From NCBI RefSeq assembly GCF_038593855.1, contig NZ_CP151996.1:186001-250000 (forward strand): 64,000 bases of DNA, in the 5' to 3' direction. Within the stretch, counting starts at the first letter, position 1. Each line of letters opens with the position of its first letter. This DNA is from Lysinibacillus sp. FSL M8-0337. GTDB lineage: Bacteria; Bacillota; Bacilli; Bacillales_A; Planococcaceae. The notes under the pieces were generated by a model, which was not told the origin of the DNA, did not search any database, and worked only from the letters and a program-made list of their open reading frames with translations. Made by a program: the position numbers and the translations under genes. Positions 7,206 through 17,334 of the stretch are shown here, piece by piece.

Positions 7206-8468
7206 TTACTCTAAAACCCCTTTTTCTTGAAGTGCGTTGATTTGTTCAGCACTATAGCCAAGTGATGTAAGTACTTCTTCGTTATGTTCACCAAGCTTTG
7301 CGCCAACATGCTTGTACGCTGGATTGACGCCATCAAATTTAAAAGCAGATGCAATTTGTTTTTGCGTCGTACCATCGTTTTTCGGAATCTCCACAATCAT
7401 GCCACGAGCTTGTAATTGTGGATGCTCGCATGCTTCTGGAAAAGTTAACACTGGCTCGACACAACCTTCAAAATCTTCATTAAAGACTTCAAGCCATTCG
7501 TTGTAGGTTTTCGATAAAAAGGCATCATGCACAGCCTCTTTAAAGCGAATTTGTGTATAGTACGAATCATTAAACGTATTATCAATTAGTTCAGGAATAT
7601 CTAGTGCTTCACAGAGCAACCTACGAAACTGTGGCTCAAGACTGCCCACGGAGAAGAATCGACCATCCTTTGTTTTATAAAAATCATAGTAGCTACCGCC
7701 ATTTAAAATTTCTTGTTCAGGTTGTGGTATACGACCACCGCCGATATAGGCAGAGCCATACATTGCGTTAAGAGAAAATACCGCATCAGTCATACTAATA
7801 TCAACAAACTGGCCTTCTCCAGTTTTTTCACGGTGCAGTGCAGCAGCAAGTACCCCGATGGCAGCATGCATCGTACCGCCAGCAATATCTGCTAGCTGAA
7901 TCCCCATAGAAACGGGCTTTTTGTCTTTATGACGAGAGTAATCGAGCACCCCTGCTAGTGCCAAATAATTATTATCATGCCCAGGTCGGTTGCTATACGG
8001 ACCCGTTTGACCATAGCCTGTAATTGCACAATAAATCAATTTTGGATTCACTTCTTTTAACGTTTCATAGCCGATACCAAGTCTTTGCATGACCCCTGGT
8101 CGAAAACCTTCAATGATAACGTCATATTCTTGTACGAGTGTCTTTACAATTTCTATAGCCTCAGGCGCTTTCAAATTCAATGTAAGAGACTTTTTAGAAC
8201 GATTCAAGTGTTGATGAATATATGCCTCATGATCTTCATCATAGGGAGGCATAATACGCGTTAAGTCAACGCGTTTGGAGGATTCTACATGAATAACCTC
8301 CGCACCTAGGTCAGCAAAAATCATTGTCGCCATTGGCCCTGGTAGTAATGCAGAAAAATCGAGAATTTTTAACCCCTTTAAAATACCCAAATCTTCCAAC
8401 CCCTTTTTGTGTAGGCTACAATGCAGTTGTTTAACAAGCATTGGTAGCGCTTTTCTCATTATCCCCAT
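7206..8468 (-). CDS. CaiB/BaiF-type CoA-transferase (family III)
   Basis: The protein has up to 420 residues. Family III enzymes move CoA between carboxylic acids; some relatives are acyl-CoA racemases. Visible features are ILDFSALLPGPMATMIFADLGAEVIHVE at the nucleotide-binding front, here cited by its core LLPGP and GAEVIHVE, and PGHDNNYLALAG, which holds the Asp used for covalent catalysis. C-terminal GEHNEEVL is also typical. The domain starts near residue 29, so the first 28 residues are an unusual extension without a good ribosome site. A TTG just before GILKGLKILDF has GGGG and GGAAGA upstream and may be the real start. No acyl-CoA dehydrogenase, ligase or hydratase gene is adjacent, so the substrate is unknown. 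Confidence 0.83.
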   Translation of the reverse strand: MGIMRKALPMLVKQLHCSLHKKGLEDLGILKGLKILDFSALLPGPMATMIFADLGAEVIHVESSKRVDLTRIMPPYDEDHEAYIHQHLNRSKKSLTLNLKAPEAIEIVKTLVQEYDVIIEGFRPGVMQRLGIGYETLKEVNPKLIYCAITGYGQTGPYSNRPGHDNNYLALAGVLDYSRHKDKKPVSMGIQLADIAGGTMHAAIGVLAAALHREKTGEGQFVDISMTDAVFSLNAMYGSAYIGGGRIPQPEQEILNGGSYYDFYKTKDGRFFSVGSLEPQFRRLLCEALDIPELIDNTFNDSYYTQIRFKEAVHDAFLSKTYNEWLEVFNEDFEGCVEPVLTFPEACEHPQLQARGMIVEIPKNDGTTQKQIASAFKFDGVNPAYKHVGAKLGEHNEEVLTSLGYSAEQINALQEKGVLE

Positions 8469-9099
8469 AGTGTGAAAAGCAAGTTTTATACCATTCTGTA
8501 TTAATACAGATTTTATTTATTTTAATCAGTATTATAACAGATGAACAATTAGATTGACTATGTTAATTTTCATTATAAATTAATTTATCAGAAAATTATA
8601 TGTCAGAATAACAATAAAAGTAAAAAAATTTAGAATTTAGATGGTGGAGGACACGCGCTGGTAGTGAAAGCTGGTAGAAATGCTGATAATGGGAGGAAAT
8701 CGCTGATAGAATTTTCATAAAAAAGATGTTTACATTTTTTATTTAAGGGTACTTGATTAATGTGACAATTAGTTGGGCAAGCTTAAGTATAAGTCATCCT
8801 CGTGTGACAAACGCATATTACTAAATTGATACGTAAACTCGGGACACATCTCTCGATCAAACTTGACAAGACTTAAGGTTATCCCCCTTTCCCTTATGAC
8901 AAAACAAGTATGATATGATGTATGCCTATATTTTGTTAAAGCCAAGAGAGCACCGATGCTTCTTGGCTTTTTAATTTGGCTAATACTTTCTTCCATTATT
9001 TTAGAAATACTATGAAGGTTCGCTATCTACCTGTCGATATAAAGGGTATGATGAAAATGAAGTTTGTGCGTATCAATTATATGTGAAAGGAAGAGTGAG
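8469..9099. other. Intergenic region upstream of the SLH protein gene
   Basis: About 630 bases hold no convincing gene. At 8657-8709 the octamers GCTGGTAG (twice), GCTGATAA and GCTGATAG occur in one short stretch. A terminator-like hairpin lies at 8938-8972. The downstream 130 bases are presumably the leader of the surface protein gene. Confidence 0.5.
8938..8972 (+). terminator. Terminator-like hairpin in the SLH gene leader
   Basis: AAAGCCAAGA..AGC pairs with GCTTCTTGGCTTT with one bulge, followed by TTTTTAATTT. It lies 128 bases before the start codon of the surface protein gene, so it is either an attenuator or the end of a short upstream transcript. Confidence 0.6.
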
Positions 9100-12000
9100 A
9101 TGGATAAAACAAAAATCCAAAAAGTGAACAAAGCACTGATCGCAACTGTTTTTGCTACTAGCGGGATTGCTGTTGTCGTACCACCACCACAAAAAGTAGC
9201 AGCAGCTACTTCACCATTTGTAGATATTAACCAATATTCAAGTCACTATGACAATATTTTAAAATTATATGCTCAAGGTGCAATTAGTGGATTTGCAGAT
9301 AAAACATTCCGACCAAATCAAAATGTAACACGTGGTCAAGCAGCAAAAATGCTAGCTACGGTTTTAAAGTTAGATTTAAAAAATGTAGAAGATCCCTATT
9401 TTAGAGACGTACCAAAGAGCAATGAATATTATAAGTATGTAGCGGCGTTGCAAAATGCAGGCATTATGTCTGGTTATTCGAATGGGTCATTTATGCCAAA
9501 TGAAGTCATTACACGCGGGCAACTAGCCAAAATTTTAGTGCTTGGCTTTAAATTCGAGGTAGCATCGAATTTTAATCATAGCTTCCAAGATATTAATAGC
9601 CAAACAAGCAATGCTTACTATATTCAAACATTAGTAGATTTAAAGATTACAGAAGGAACAACACCTGTCACATTTTCTCCGTTCAATGCAGTAACTCGAG
9701 GTCAAATTGCTTCTTTTATTGTTCGTTCCCAAGAGAAAAAGGGGAATGTATCAACTTATAAGATTACTGGTGTTGAAGATGATACTGTTTACATAAATTC
9801 TGAACCTTATTCAGTACCTGAAAGCCTTTCACATATTTTCAATGAATACAATGCAGATGTATTAAAGGGTGCATTTATTGAGGGAGATATTTCAGGGAAA
9901 TCTATTTATTCAGTTGCAAAGTTAACGTTGAATGCAAGCGGGACAAGCTCTCGAAAGTTACAGTTTGACGGTGACTATAAATCGTTTGGTGGCACAATCG
10001 TTGTCAATGGGAACTATATTGATTTCGATAATGTTACGCTAACTGGCACAATGTTAGTAAATGAAACAGTTCGTCCACCTTTACATTTAGATGTTTCCTA
10101 CTATAAGCCATTAGCAATTGGCCGTGTAGCAAGCAATAATTTTTCATTTATTAACTGGTCAAATCCAGATAAGCCAGAGGATGAAAGCTCTAATAGCAAC
10201 CCATCAGGCGATCTTCAAAACTGGACTGATTCCAATCAAAATCCAGATAAAAACAAACCTTTTGAAAACTGGTCAAAAGACAAAGTGACAATGAAAAATG
10301 TCGAAAAGAGCATTGAGTTTTACAATAGTACCGTATCACGACTTGTTGTGTCGCAAAGCGGTACAAAAATTGAAACAAATACAAAATTACCGCGTGTTGA
10401 TATTATTGGAAACGTACGTGAGTTTGAAATCCAAGGTAATATCGGTACGTTAAATTTAGATACAGAAACAGCCCTTACAATATACGGAGATAGCAATATC
10501 GACTGGATAAATTACAATAGCTATACCGATTTACAACTGTATATTGATGGTCGCGTAGGCACGCTTTATGTAGATAATGCATATGGCTGGGTTGATATCG
10601 GTGATTACACATATATCGATAAAGTAATTCTGCCAAAAGACGAAGGACCAAATAATATTTTTGATGACTTCTTAAATGATAAAGATAATGTGGGGAATAT
10701 TACTGACCCTGACGGTAAACCAATCGATAAAGATGATATTGATAACCAAAAGCCAGCGGATAAAACAAAACCGTTAATTGATATTACCAAGTTAACGGTC
10801 TTAAATGGTAGCGATGTTCAAGTAGAGTTTACGTCAGATAAAGTAGGAACGTATTACTATATTGTGCGAGAAAAGGGCGTAGAAGTACCAACTAAACGAG
10901 AAATGGTTAATCGCATTTCTACAGATAATGCAGCAAGTGGCACGGGTGCAGCGGTAAACGGTAAAAATACGTTCAAAATTTCTAATTTAGGTGAGAAAAA
11001 AGAATACGTTGTCTATGTCATGGTAGTGGACGGAGCGAAAAATGCTTCAGATATTAAATCGCAATCGTTCCAAATGAAAGATTCATCGCCACCATCGGTA
11101 AAATCGCTAACGGTAACCCCTCTACATGGTGGAACACGAGCAGAGTTTACATTTACGGCGAGTGAACCTGGGGAATACTTCTACTATGTACGTAAAAAGA
11201 CAACTGCCGCCGATCCGACAACTGCAGATGTAATAGCTAACCCAACAGGTAAAGGGAAGGCACTTGCAGGTAAATTAGGAATTTCCGGATTGCTGACAGG
11301 ATTAGACCCTGAACAAGAATATCAACTTTTTGTAGTGATGAAGGATGATTCAGGGAACAATTCAATTGATCCTATTCCAAAAGAAGCAATCAAAGAATTC
11401 AAAACAGGTGCTTTAGACAATCTACCTCCATATATTGTGGGTGGAGAGCTCTTTTTACAAGATGAAATTAAAAATGAATTTTATGTAACGGTCAGTGAGG
11501 AGTTAGATCCGATTGCAGCTGAAAAAGTTGAAAACTATGAACTGACGGGAACAGGTATTGTCAATCAAGGATTACAAAAGCCAATTCGACCAGAAAAGGT
11601 TGTATATAATAAAGCTCAAAAAAGATTAACGTTCACTATCCCTTCTTTAACAGGTTTCGTTAATGGAGATAACTTGGTTGTAACGATATCTCCAAATGTA
11701 AAAGACCTTGCTGACAATGAATTCGAAAATATTAACAATACACCAGTGAATACTGTTCCACGCAATACTGCAGAATATATTCATAAAGATGGTGAGTGGC
11801 CATATTTAACGATTATTGGAGAACCTGCTATTAACGCTGCTAAAGACCAAACACTAGTCGAATTTAATGCGACAAAAGCGGGAACCTACCATTATTTAAT
11901 TATGGAATCCGATTTAAATTTAACAAGAGATGACCGTCTACGATTAATCGAAGCGGTACAACTAAATGCAAAAGAATTTAATGTAGGGGGCAAAAATATC

Positions 12001-13347
12001 CCGATTATCGGTAGTGGTGGCAATAAACCAGCACAATTAGGGAAACAAAAGGTAACAGTTCCGCTCCCTAATACAATTCCGCCGTTAGATCCGTTTAAGA
12101 GCTATTCCATTTATATGGTGTTGCGAGACCGTTCAGGAAATGTCTCGGATATTCAAACAAAACATGTAATTGATGACCGTACACCTCCTGTTATTGACAA
12201 TACGTCAATTAAAATATTGGAAGGTGATCGGAAAGCAACCTTTAAATTTATGTCAGATGAGGATGGTTCGTATTACTACGTCCTTCGAAAGGTTGGCGAT
12301 CCTACGCCTGGACCAACAACGCCTGAAGAAGTAATGGCTAAGGGAATTACGAGCAGTATGCGTAAAGATACCAATGAGATTTCTTTAACGCTTGAGCCAC
12401 ATCAAGAGTATGAGCTATATGTAGCAGTAAAAGACCGATATAATAATGTCACGATGGTGCAAAAAGGGACAGAATCAAAAGTTTACACATTTGATGAGAA
12501 GCAAAATAAACTTATAACTCTAACGCCTGGTTCAAATGGTACGGGTGTTATGAAATATACATTCTTTGCAGATGGAACACCACCAAAGGTAGAAGATCCA
12601 ATCTATAAACGAATTGATGGCAAAACATTTGAAGTAACATTTTCAGAGGCTGTCGATACAGGATTTGATTTTAAATTAGTTCAACCAGGTACAACAACGC
12701 CTATTACACCAACTTACACACATAGCTGGAAAGATGTTACGGGTACAAATGATTGGGAATCTCGCAAGCTCATTATCAAGTTTAATACCGAAGTTAAAGA
12801 AAGCTTTGATATTAGTGTCAATGCTGCAGCGAAAGATAAAGGCGGCTGGACATTTAGTAAGGATCGAGCAGAATATAAATATCCTACAAAAGAGAATACA
12901 ATTACTTCTGCGACATTATTACCAGATACGCAATTCCCAAGTAATTTAAATATTTCTAAGAAAGTTGAAGTTGTTGCGAATCTGAATGCCGATATTACAT
13001 GGGATCAGCAGTATTACTACGCTGTACTGAACTCAGGATATAATCTAACGCCTGATAATGTTATGGATGTTATTACGAAAGCAGATAGTAATAACTTTAC
13101 GTATATTCCTGGGGGAGCAATTGTTTCCTATGGTAAAGGTAAGATTACAGCACCTTCTGATGCAAGTTCTGCGAAGACTTTCACAGCGATTCAAACAGGT
13201 AGTGATCCAAATTCAACAAACGTATTCCAAAAAGATCAACGGATTTATCTATTCACGAAAGATAAATATGGAAATATTGTGTATGCAAAAGCTTCAACAG
13301 ATCCAGCAGCTTTAGATTATGTATTAATTCAACCTAGAACACAATAA
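9100..13347 (+). CDS. Large SLH-domain surface (S-layer-like) protein, 1415 aa
   Basis: The start has GAAAGGAAG 8-10 bases upstream. A signal peptide (about 1-38) probably ends at VAAA. Three SLH modules follow (about 38-90, 95-155 and 158-215), each with a TRGQ(A/L/I) core: VTRGQAAKML, ITRGQLAKIL and VTRGQIASFI. Such triplets bind pyruvylated secondary cell-wall polymer. Residues about 215-550 are beta-rich with an Asn/Trp/Asp-rich linker near 350-390. From about 560 on, at least four Ig/Fn3-like repeats share the pattern VEFTSDK.GTYYYIVR (start near residues 560, 665, 900 and 1030), interspersed with Ig-like blocks near 777 and 1160. No enzyme motif is seen, so a structural or adhesive role is likely. 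It is not clearly the main S-layer protein. Confidence 0.88.
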   Translation: MDKTKIQKVNKALIATVFATSGIAVVVPPPQKVAAATSPFVDINQYSSHYDNILKLYAQGAISGFADKTFRPNQNVTRGQAAKMLATVLKLDLKNVEDPYFRDVPKSNEYYKYVAALQNAGIMSGYSNGSFMPNEVITRGQLAKILVLGFKFEVASNFNHSFQDINSQTSNAYYIQTLVDLKITEGTTPVTFSPFNAVTRGQIASFIVRSQEKKGNVSTYKITGVEDDTVYINSEPYSVPESLSHIFNEYNADVLKGAFIEGDISGKSIYSVAKLTLNASGTSSRKLQFDGDYKSFGGTIVVNGNYIDFDNVTLTGTMLVNETVRPPLHLDVSYYKPLAIGRVASNNFSFINWSNPDKPEDESSNSNPSGDLQNWTDSNQNPDKNKPFENWSKDKVTMKNVEKSIEFYNSTVSRLVVSQSGTKIETNTKLPRVDIIGNVREFEIQGNIGTLNLDTETALTIYGDSNIDWINYNSYTDLQLYIDGRVGTLYVDNAYGWVDIGDYTYIDKVILPKDEGPNNIFDDFLNDKDNVGNITDPDGKPIDKDDIDNQKPADKTKPLIDITKLTVLNGSDVQVEFTSDKVGTYYYIVREKGVEVPTKREMVNRISTDNAASGTGAAVNGKNTFKISNLGEKKEYVVYVMVVDGAKNASDIKSQSFQMKDSSPPSVKSLTVTPLHGGTRAEFTFTASEPGEYFYYVRKKTTAADPTTADVIANPTGKGKALAGKLGISGLLTGLDPEQEYQLFVVMKDDSGNNSIDPIPKEAIKEFKTGALDNLPPYIVGGELFLQDEIKNEFYVTVSEELDPIAAEKVENYELTGTGIVNQGLQKPIRPEKVVYNKAQKRLTFTIPSLTGFVNGDNLVVTISPNVKDLADNEFENINNTPVNTVPRNTAEYIHKDGEWPYLTIIGEPAINAAKDQTLVEFNATKAGTYHYLIMESDLNLTRDDRLRLIEAVQLNAKEFNVGGKNIPIIGSGGNKPAQLGKQKVTVPLPNTIPPLDPFKSYSIYMVLRDRSGNVSDIQTKHVIDDRTPPVIDNTSIKILEGDRKATFKFMSDEDGSYYYVLRKVGDPTPGPTTPEEVMAKGITSSMRKDTNEISLTLEPHQEYELYVAVKDRYNNVTMVQKGTESKVYTFDEKQNKLITLTPGSNGTGVMKYTFFADGTPPKVEDPIYKRIDGKTFEVTFSEAVDTGFDFKLVQPGTTTPITPTYTHSWKDVTGTNDWESRKLIIKFNTEVKESFDISVNAAAKDKGGWTFSKDRAEYKYPTKENTITSATLLPDTQFPSNLNISKKVEVVANLNADITWDQQYYYAVLNSGYNLTPDNVMDVITKADSNNFTYIPGGAIVSYGKGKITAPSDASSAKTFTAIQTGSDPNSTNVFQKDQRIYLFTKDKYGNIVYAKASTDPAALDYVLIQPRTQ

Positions 13348-13359
13348 ATATAAAAAGAG

Positions 13360-13392
13360 AAAGCCACTAGCTAAGTTCATGCTAGTGGCTTT
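13360..13392 (+). terminator. Terminator of the SLH protein gene
   Basis: A 12-bp perfect stem AAAGCCACTAGC / GCTAGTGGCTTT with an 8-9-base loop lies 12 bases after the stop codon. Confidence 0.75.
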
Positions 13393-13421
13393 ATGTTTAA
13401 TTGTGGTTTATTTGAAATGAC

Positions 13422-13455
13422 AAATCCCACACCAATAAGACAGGGTATGGGATTT
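13422..13455 (-). terminator. Terminator of the secreted helical-repeat protein gene
   Basis: AAATCCCACACC pairs with GGTATGGGATTT with one mismatch. It lies just downstream of the minus-strand stop codon. Confidence 0.65.
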
Positions 13456-13462
13456 CTGTAAA

Positions 13463-14767
13463 TTAATTTCTAATAATTTGGAACGTACCAGAAGTTTGAG
13501 TTTCTATAATATATTGATTGCCATTGATTGTATAGGAAACAGGCTCTTGGTCACCGAATTCATTGAGCTGAACAATGGAAGCATTGTCAGGTAAATTTTC
13601 TAAAATGATTTCGATATTCGCATCAAATTTAACAGGTTTATTATTTAATATTGCTTGGAAAGTAATGCGATTTAAGTTTCTTGTAAGCTGAACATCCATT
13701 ACGCCCGAATCCTTATTAACAAGTGTATTGAGCGGTGGGATGATTAAGACCATATTAGCTTTCGTTGTTAAAACAAAACGTTCATTTGTATTTTCAGAAT
13801 CCGCAACATTAATTTTTGCTTTATATGTGTTTTTTCTACTTTTAGACATTAGTGTATTTTTACCTGGTACTGCTGCCGAGTCTGACAATGTTGGTGTAGT
13901 GATTGACTGGTCATTTTCAGGTAGTTTATATTTCCCTTTTACAAAGTCGACTAATTTCCAAACGTTTGGAACAAGCTGTTGTTGTACGGGTGTTAATGCT
14001 TCAAAAGCGTTTTTTGCTGCTTGGACATCTTGTGTTGTAGACGTTTTTGGCGATAAGGCAGCAATGGCATTTTCTACTTGCTTCGCTGCGGATTTATCCA
14101 ATATAACGACCTGTTCGGCATCTAATAATTGTTTTTCAATCCCTGCAGGTAAAACAACATTGGAGAATTTTCGCAATGCATTATACTCAGCCCGTGCTTC
14201 TGCCACATCTTTATGGAAGCTAAGTCGAGAAGAGTTTAACAATTGAATTTTATTAACAACTTTATCAACAGAAGTATTAGGTGTAATTGTTGACGTCAGT
14301 ATTTTTTGTGTTGCGTCACTTACAAAGGTTTTTTGCGCAGCATTTAACCTATTGTACCAATCTCTCGTTTCAATTACATTTTGATAATAGTTAACAGAAG
14401 TAGAGTCAACGGAAGCTAATTTTTCTTCAATTTGTGCGGCTAGTCGACGATAACTTACTCTTGTTTGTTGATGATTGGATAGTGTCCCATAATTCGTTAC
14501 ATATTGCTTTTCAGTTTCTGTTAACGCATTGTAAGCCTTTAGTGCAGCTTCTAAGTATGGCTGAAACGAAAAGGATGTATCATTAATATTGGAAATCAAC
14601 TGGATAACGTTGTTAACGTTAGAATTATAATAGTAATTATTATATATGTAAGCAGTCTTGGCATGTGCCGAATGATCAGCAGCTGAGGCAGACGTTATAG
14701 GTGTTGAATAGATAAGTGAAGGTACTGCTACTAGTGCAAGCAAGGCTAGGTTTCTTTTGTGTTTCAT
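13463..14767 (-). CDS. Secreted protein with helical repeats and beta C-terminus, 434 aa
   Basis: The start was moved 13 codons into the open frame because AGGAGG lies 9 bases before this ATG (MKHKRNLALLAL). A signal peptide (about 1-30) ends near SASA-AD. Residues about 50-290 contain four spaced copies of a helical motif of the form A(Y/F)NALT..EK..V: YNALTETEKQYV, YNRLNAAQKTFV, YNALRKFSNVVL and FEALTPVQQQLV. Similar modules occur in Firmicute surface proteins. Residues about 310-434 are predicted beta-rich. No SLH domain, LPXTG motif or enzyme motif is present, so how it is held at the surface is unclear. It is convergent with the SLH protein gene, which suggests but does not prove a shared role in the cell envelope. 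Confidence 0.75.
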   Translation of the reverse strand: MKHKRNLALLALVAVPSLIYSTPITSASAADHSAHAKTAYIYNNYYYNSNVNNVIQLISNINDTSFSFQPYLEAALKAYNALTETEKQYVTNYGTLSNHQQTRVSYRRLAAQIEEKLASVDSTSVNYYQNVIETRDWYNRLNAAQKTFVSDATQKILTSTITPNTSVDKVVNKIQLLNSSRLSFHKDVAEARAEYNALRKFSNVVLPAGIEKQLLDAEQVVILDKSAAKQVENAIAALSPKTSTTQDVQAAKNAFEALTPVQQQLVPNVWKLVDFVKGKYKLPENDQSITTPTLSDSAAVPGKNTLMSKSRKNTYKAKINVADSENTNERFVLTTKANMVLIIPPLNTLVNKDSGVMDVQLTRNLNRITFQAILNNKPVKFDANIEIILENLPDNASIVQLNEFGDQEPVSYTINGNQYIIETQTSGTFQIIRN

Positions 14768-15016
14768 ATGGGCAAACCTCCTATATTTTATACCTAATTT
14801 TATCATAGCTTAAGGATTTTATATGCATATTTTAGCTGAATAGGTAAAAAGGTCCGATGTTTTTTTAAGCTCAATACGTCTTATTTACGACAAATATGAT
14901 TGTAAACAACTGTATTAATTGAAAACTTTACGTTGCTTGGTAAATTCAGTGAAACTTTTATTGTTATACTACCAATGATACATTATGATTATTTTATAAA
15001 AATGGAGGTGTTTGTA

Positions 15017-17125
15017 ATGAAAAAATCCAAAAGTATTGCATTAAAGCTCACTTCTTTAATTTTAGGTGTATTTTTAGTATTATTTGTTGCTTATACATTG
15101 GTAACTAGCGCTACTCTGCATACTCAAAGTGTTGATGATTCAGAGAAGGCAACGCTGCAAAATGCGGAGTTATCTGCTGCAAAAATGAGCGAACGGTTTA
15201 AAAAAGCTAATGATACATTACAAACAACAAAACGTATTGTTGAAGCAATGGAAAAAAATGATGCGCTTTCGACAGAAAGTGTAATGGATATACTGAATAC
15301 GAATTTAACGAATAATGATGATTTACTTGGTGTAGGGGCCGTTATAGAAAATGGTGCAGTAAAAGTTGGACCAACTACTGATACGGCATTAATTGATGTG
15401 AAAAATCGCTTTATCCCTTATCTAACTAAAGATGGCAACCAAATCAATACAGACCCTATAGAAGGAATTGACGATCCGAAAGCCGAAGATGCTTGGTATC
15501 GGATTCCAAAAGGAGAAGGGCGTGCTGTATTAACAGAGCCATATGATTATAATGTGAACGGTAAAACTATCTCGATGACGACTATTTCTGTGCCACTGTA
15601 TAACGCTTCAGGTACATATTTTGGCGTGTTAACGGCAGACTTATCTATCGACTTTTTAAAGGAGTTAGCTGACTCTATTCAGCCTGATGGTGGTTATGCA
15701 GGCATTATTACAGATCAAGGTATGTTAACAGTCAATAGTATTAATGAAAAGCTAGATGGGACGAATATGCAGGATGCAGTTGATTGGGCAAGCATTAGAC
15801 AATCTATGGATGAAGGAAAACCGGACAGTCTTTATGTAGACTCTAAGCAGCTTGGGGAAAAATCATTTAATGCTTTTGCTCCAATGATGTTAGAAAATAT
15901 TGATGAGGTATGGTCAGTGCAATTAGTTTTACCTAATTCCAAAATATTAGAAACGTATAATAAAATCCTTGTTTTCACGATTGTATCAGCAATTATTATG
16001 GTAATTTTAATGGCCGCTGCTAGTGCAATGTTTATATATAAGCAGTTGAAGCCTTTAAAGGTTTTACGTACATCTATTGAAACAGCAGCAGAAGGCGATT
16101 TAACGAAAAAGATAGATGATAAATTTATAAAATCCGATGAAATTGGCGCTGTTGCATTAGCTTATAATAATATGCTGGATAAGACGAATGATGCCATACA
16201 TACGGTATTAAATTCTTCAACATTGCTCAATCAATCATCGGACCATGTTCATGAAGCCTTTAATGAAATTGTAGCATCAAGTCAGGAAGTATCTGTCGCA
16301 ATTAACGAAATAGCGCAAGGTGCATCAAAACAATCAGAGGATACAGAAGAAACGAATTATCGAATGATTGACTTATCTGACCAAATTGACGCCATTACAA
16401 GGCTGTCAAAGCAAATGGACGAGCTGTCAATCAAAACACAAACTTCTACAGAACAGGGCATGAAAGAAGTGGAAAGTTTACGTGACCGAAATGCGGAAAC
16501 GAATGAAATGAATGGACGTATCCAACGTCAAATGGAATCTTTGTCTAGCAATATTAACAATATCAATCAAATTATTGCATCTATTCAAGGAATAACAGAG
16601 CAAACGAATCTATTAGCACTGAATGCAAGTATAGAAGCTGCTCGAGCGGGAGAACATGGGAAAGGCTTTGCAGTAGTAGCAGAGGAAGTGCGTAAACTGG
16701 CAGAGCAGTCTAAAAACGAAACAGAAGTCATTAAACAAACGGTCTCTAGCATCCTAGCAGATTCAAAGCAAACGGTATCCGTTATTGCTTCCAATGCAAG
16801 CTTAATGCAAGCGCAAAATGAATCGGTACAAAATACAGAGTTAGCTTTTAAAGATAATAACGAGCTATCTCAATCAATTGCAACAGCAATTAACGAACTA
16901 CTGTCAGAGCTTTCACAAATGTTGGAGCAAAAAGACCAAGCCATTACGGCGATTCAAAGTATTTCCGCTGTTTCAGAGGAAACTGCTGCTTCAGCAGAAC
17001 AGGTGAGTGCATCAGCCGCAGACCAACAAGCAGAAATGGAAAAAGTCGCAGAATCTATCAACAACATGAACCAAATTTCTAAAGAACTCCAAGAGGTCGT
17101 GAATCGATTTAAACTTGCTAAATAA
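15017..17125 (+). CDS. Methyl-accepting chemotaxis protein with dCache-type sensor
   Basis: The start with GGAGGTG upstream ([11 protein letters not shown]) was chosen over the longer frame. The product has 702 residues. Membrane helix 1 is at about 10-32. A dCache-like extracellular domain (about 40-300) contains [19 protein letters not shown] and [11 protein letters not shown], a pattern of ligand-binding Cache folds. Membrane helix 2 is at about 310-335, then HAMP, then a long coiled-coil signalling domain with hairpin tip [20 protein letters not shown] near residue 530. It should form trimers of dimers and control CheA. The chemoattractant is unknown, though many dCache receptors sense amino acids. 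A three-unit 21-bp repeat lies between its stop and its terminator. Confidence 0.92.
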   Translation: MKKSKSIALKLTSLILGVFLVLFVAYTLVTSATLHTQSVDDSEKATLQNAELSAAKMSERFKKANDTLQTTKRIVEAMEKNDALSTESVMDILNTNLTNNDDLLGVGAVIENGAVKVGPTTDTALIDVKNRFIPYLTKDGNQINTDPIEGIDDPKAEDAWYRIPKGEGRAVLTEPYDYNVNGKTISMTTISVPLYNASGTYFGVLTADLSIDFLKELADSIQPDGGYAGIITDQGMLTVNSINEKLDGTNMQDAVDWASIRQSMDEGKPDSLYVDSKQLGEKSFNAFAPMMLENIDEVWSVQLVLPNSKILETYNKILVFTIVSAIIMVILMAAASAMFIYKQLKPLKVLRTSIETAAEGDLTKKIDDKFIKSDEIGAVALAYNNMLDKTNDAIHTVLNSSTLLNQSSDHVHEAFNEIVASSQEVSVAINEIAQGASKQSEDTEETNYRMIDLSDQIDAITRLSKQMDELSIKTQTSTEQGMKEVESLRDRNAETNEMNGRIQRQMESLSSNINNINQIIASIQGITEQTNLLALNASIEAARAGEHGKGFAVVAEEVRKLAEQSKNETEVIKQTVSSILADSKQTVSVIASNASLMQAQNESVQNTELAFKDNNELSQSIATAINELLSELSQMLEQKDQAITAIQSISAVSEETAASAEQVSASAADQQAEMEKVAESINNMNQISKELQEVVNRFKLAK

Positions 17126-17132
17126 AGCGAGA

Positions 17133-17197
17133 TGGAGATACCCGCGAAGCAGGGAGATTTCCCCGCGAAGCAAGGAGGTTTCCCCGCGAAGCAGAGC
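17133..17197. repeat. 21-bp-period tandem repeat, three units (CCCGCGAA core)
   Basis: CCCGCGAA begins at 17141, 17162 and 17183, exactly 21 bases apart, each followed by GCA. The spacers are partly conserved (AGGGAGATTTC, AAGGAGGTTTC). The array lies between the chemoreceptor stop codon and its terminator. The same core and period occur at 61960-62060. Confidence 0.85.
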
Positions 17198-17210
17198 AAA
17201 AACCTACAAA

Positions 17211-17251
17211 CAAAAAAAAGAGCTGTCCTAGCAAGGGACAGTCCTTTTTTT
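17211..17251 (+). terminator. Terminator of the chemoreceptor gene
   Basis: CTGTCC/GGACAG stem extended by an A-run opposite a T-run of seven. Confidence 0.75.
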
Positions 17252-17334
17252 ATGTAAACTTATACTAGCGGCGGAGCATTGACCCATGTTGTGAACAGTT
17301 TTACTATAGAAAGAGATGAAAGGGGGTCACCTCC

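Noticed and set aside
8769..8996. 75-codon minus-strand ORF upstream of the SLH protein gene
   Set aside because: It covers the terminator-like hairpin at 8938-8972, has no good ribosome site, and its composition is not protein-like.
17141..17190. CRISPR array as an explanation of the CCCGCGAA repeats
   Set aside because: Units are only 8-11 bp with 10-13 bp spacers, exact period 21, partly conserved spacers, and no cas genes nearby.
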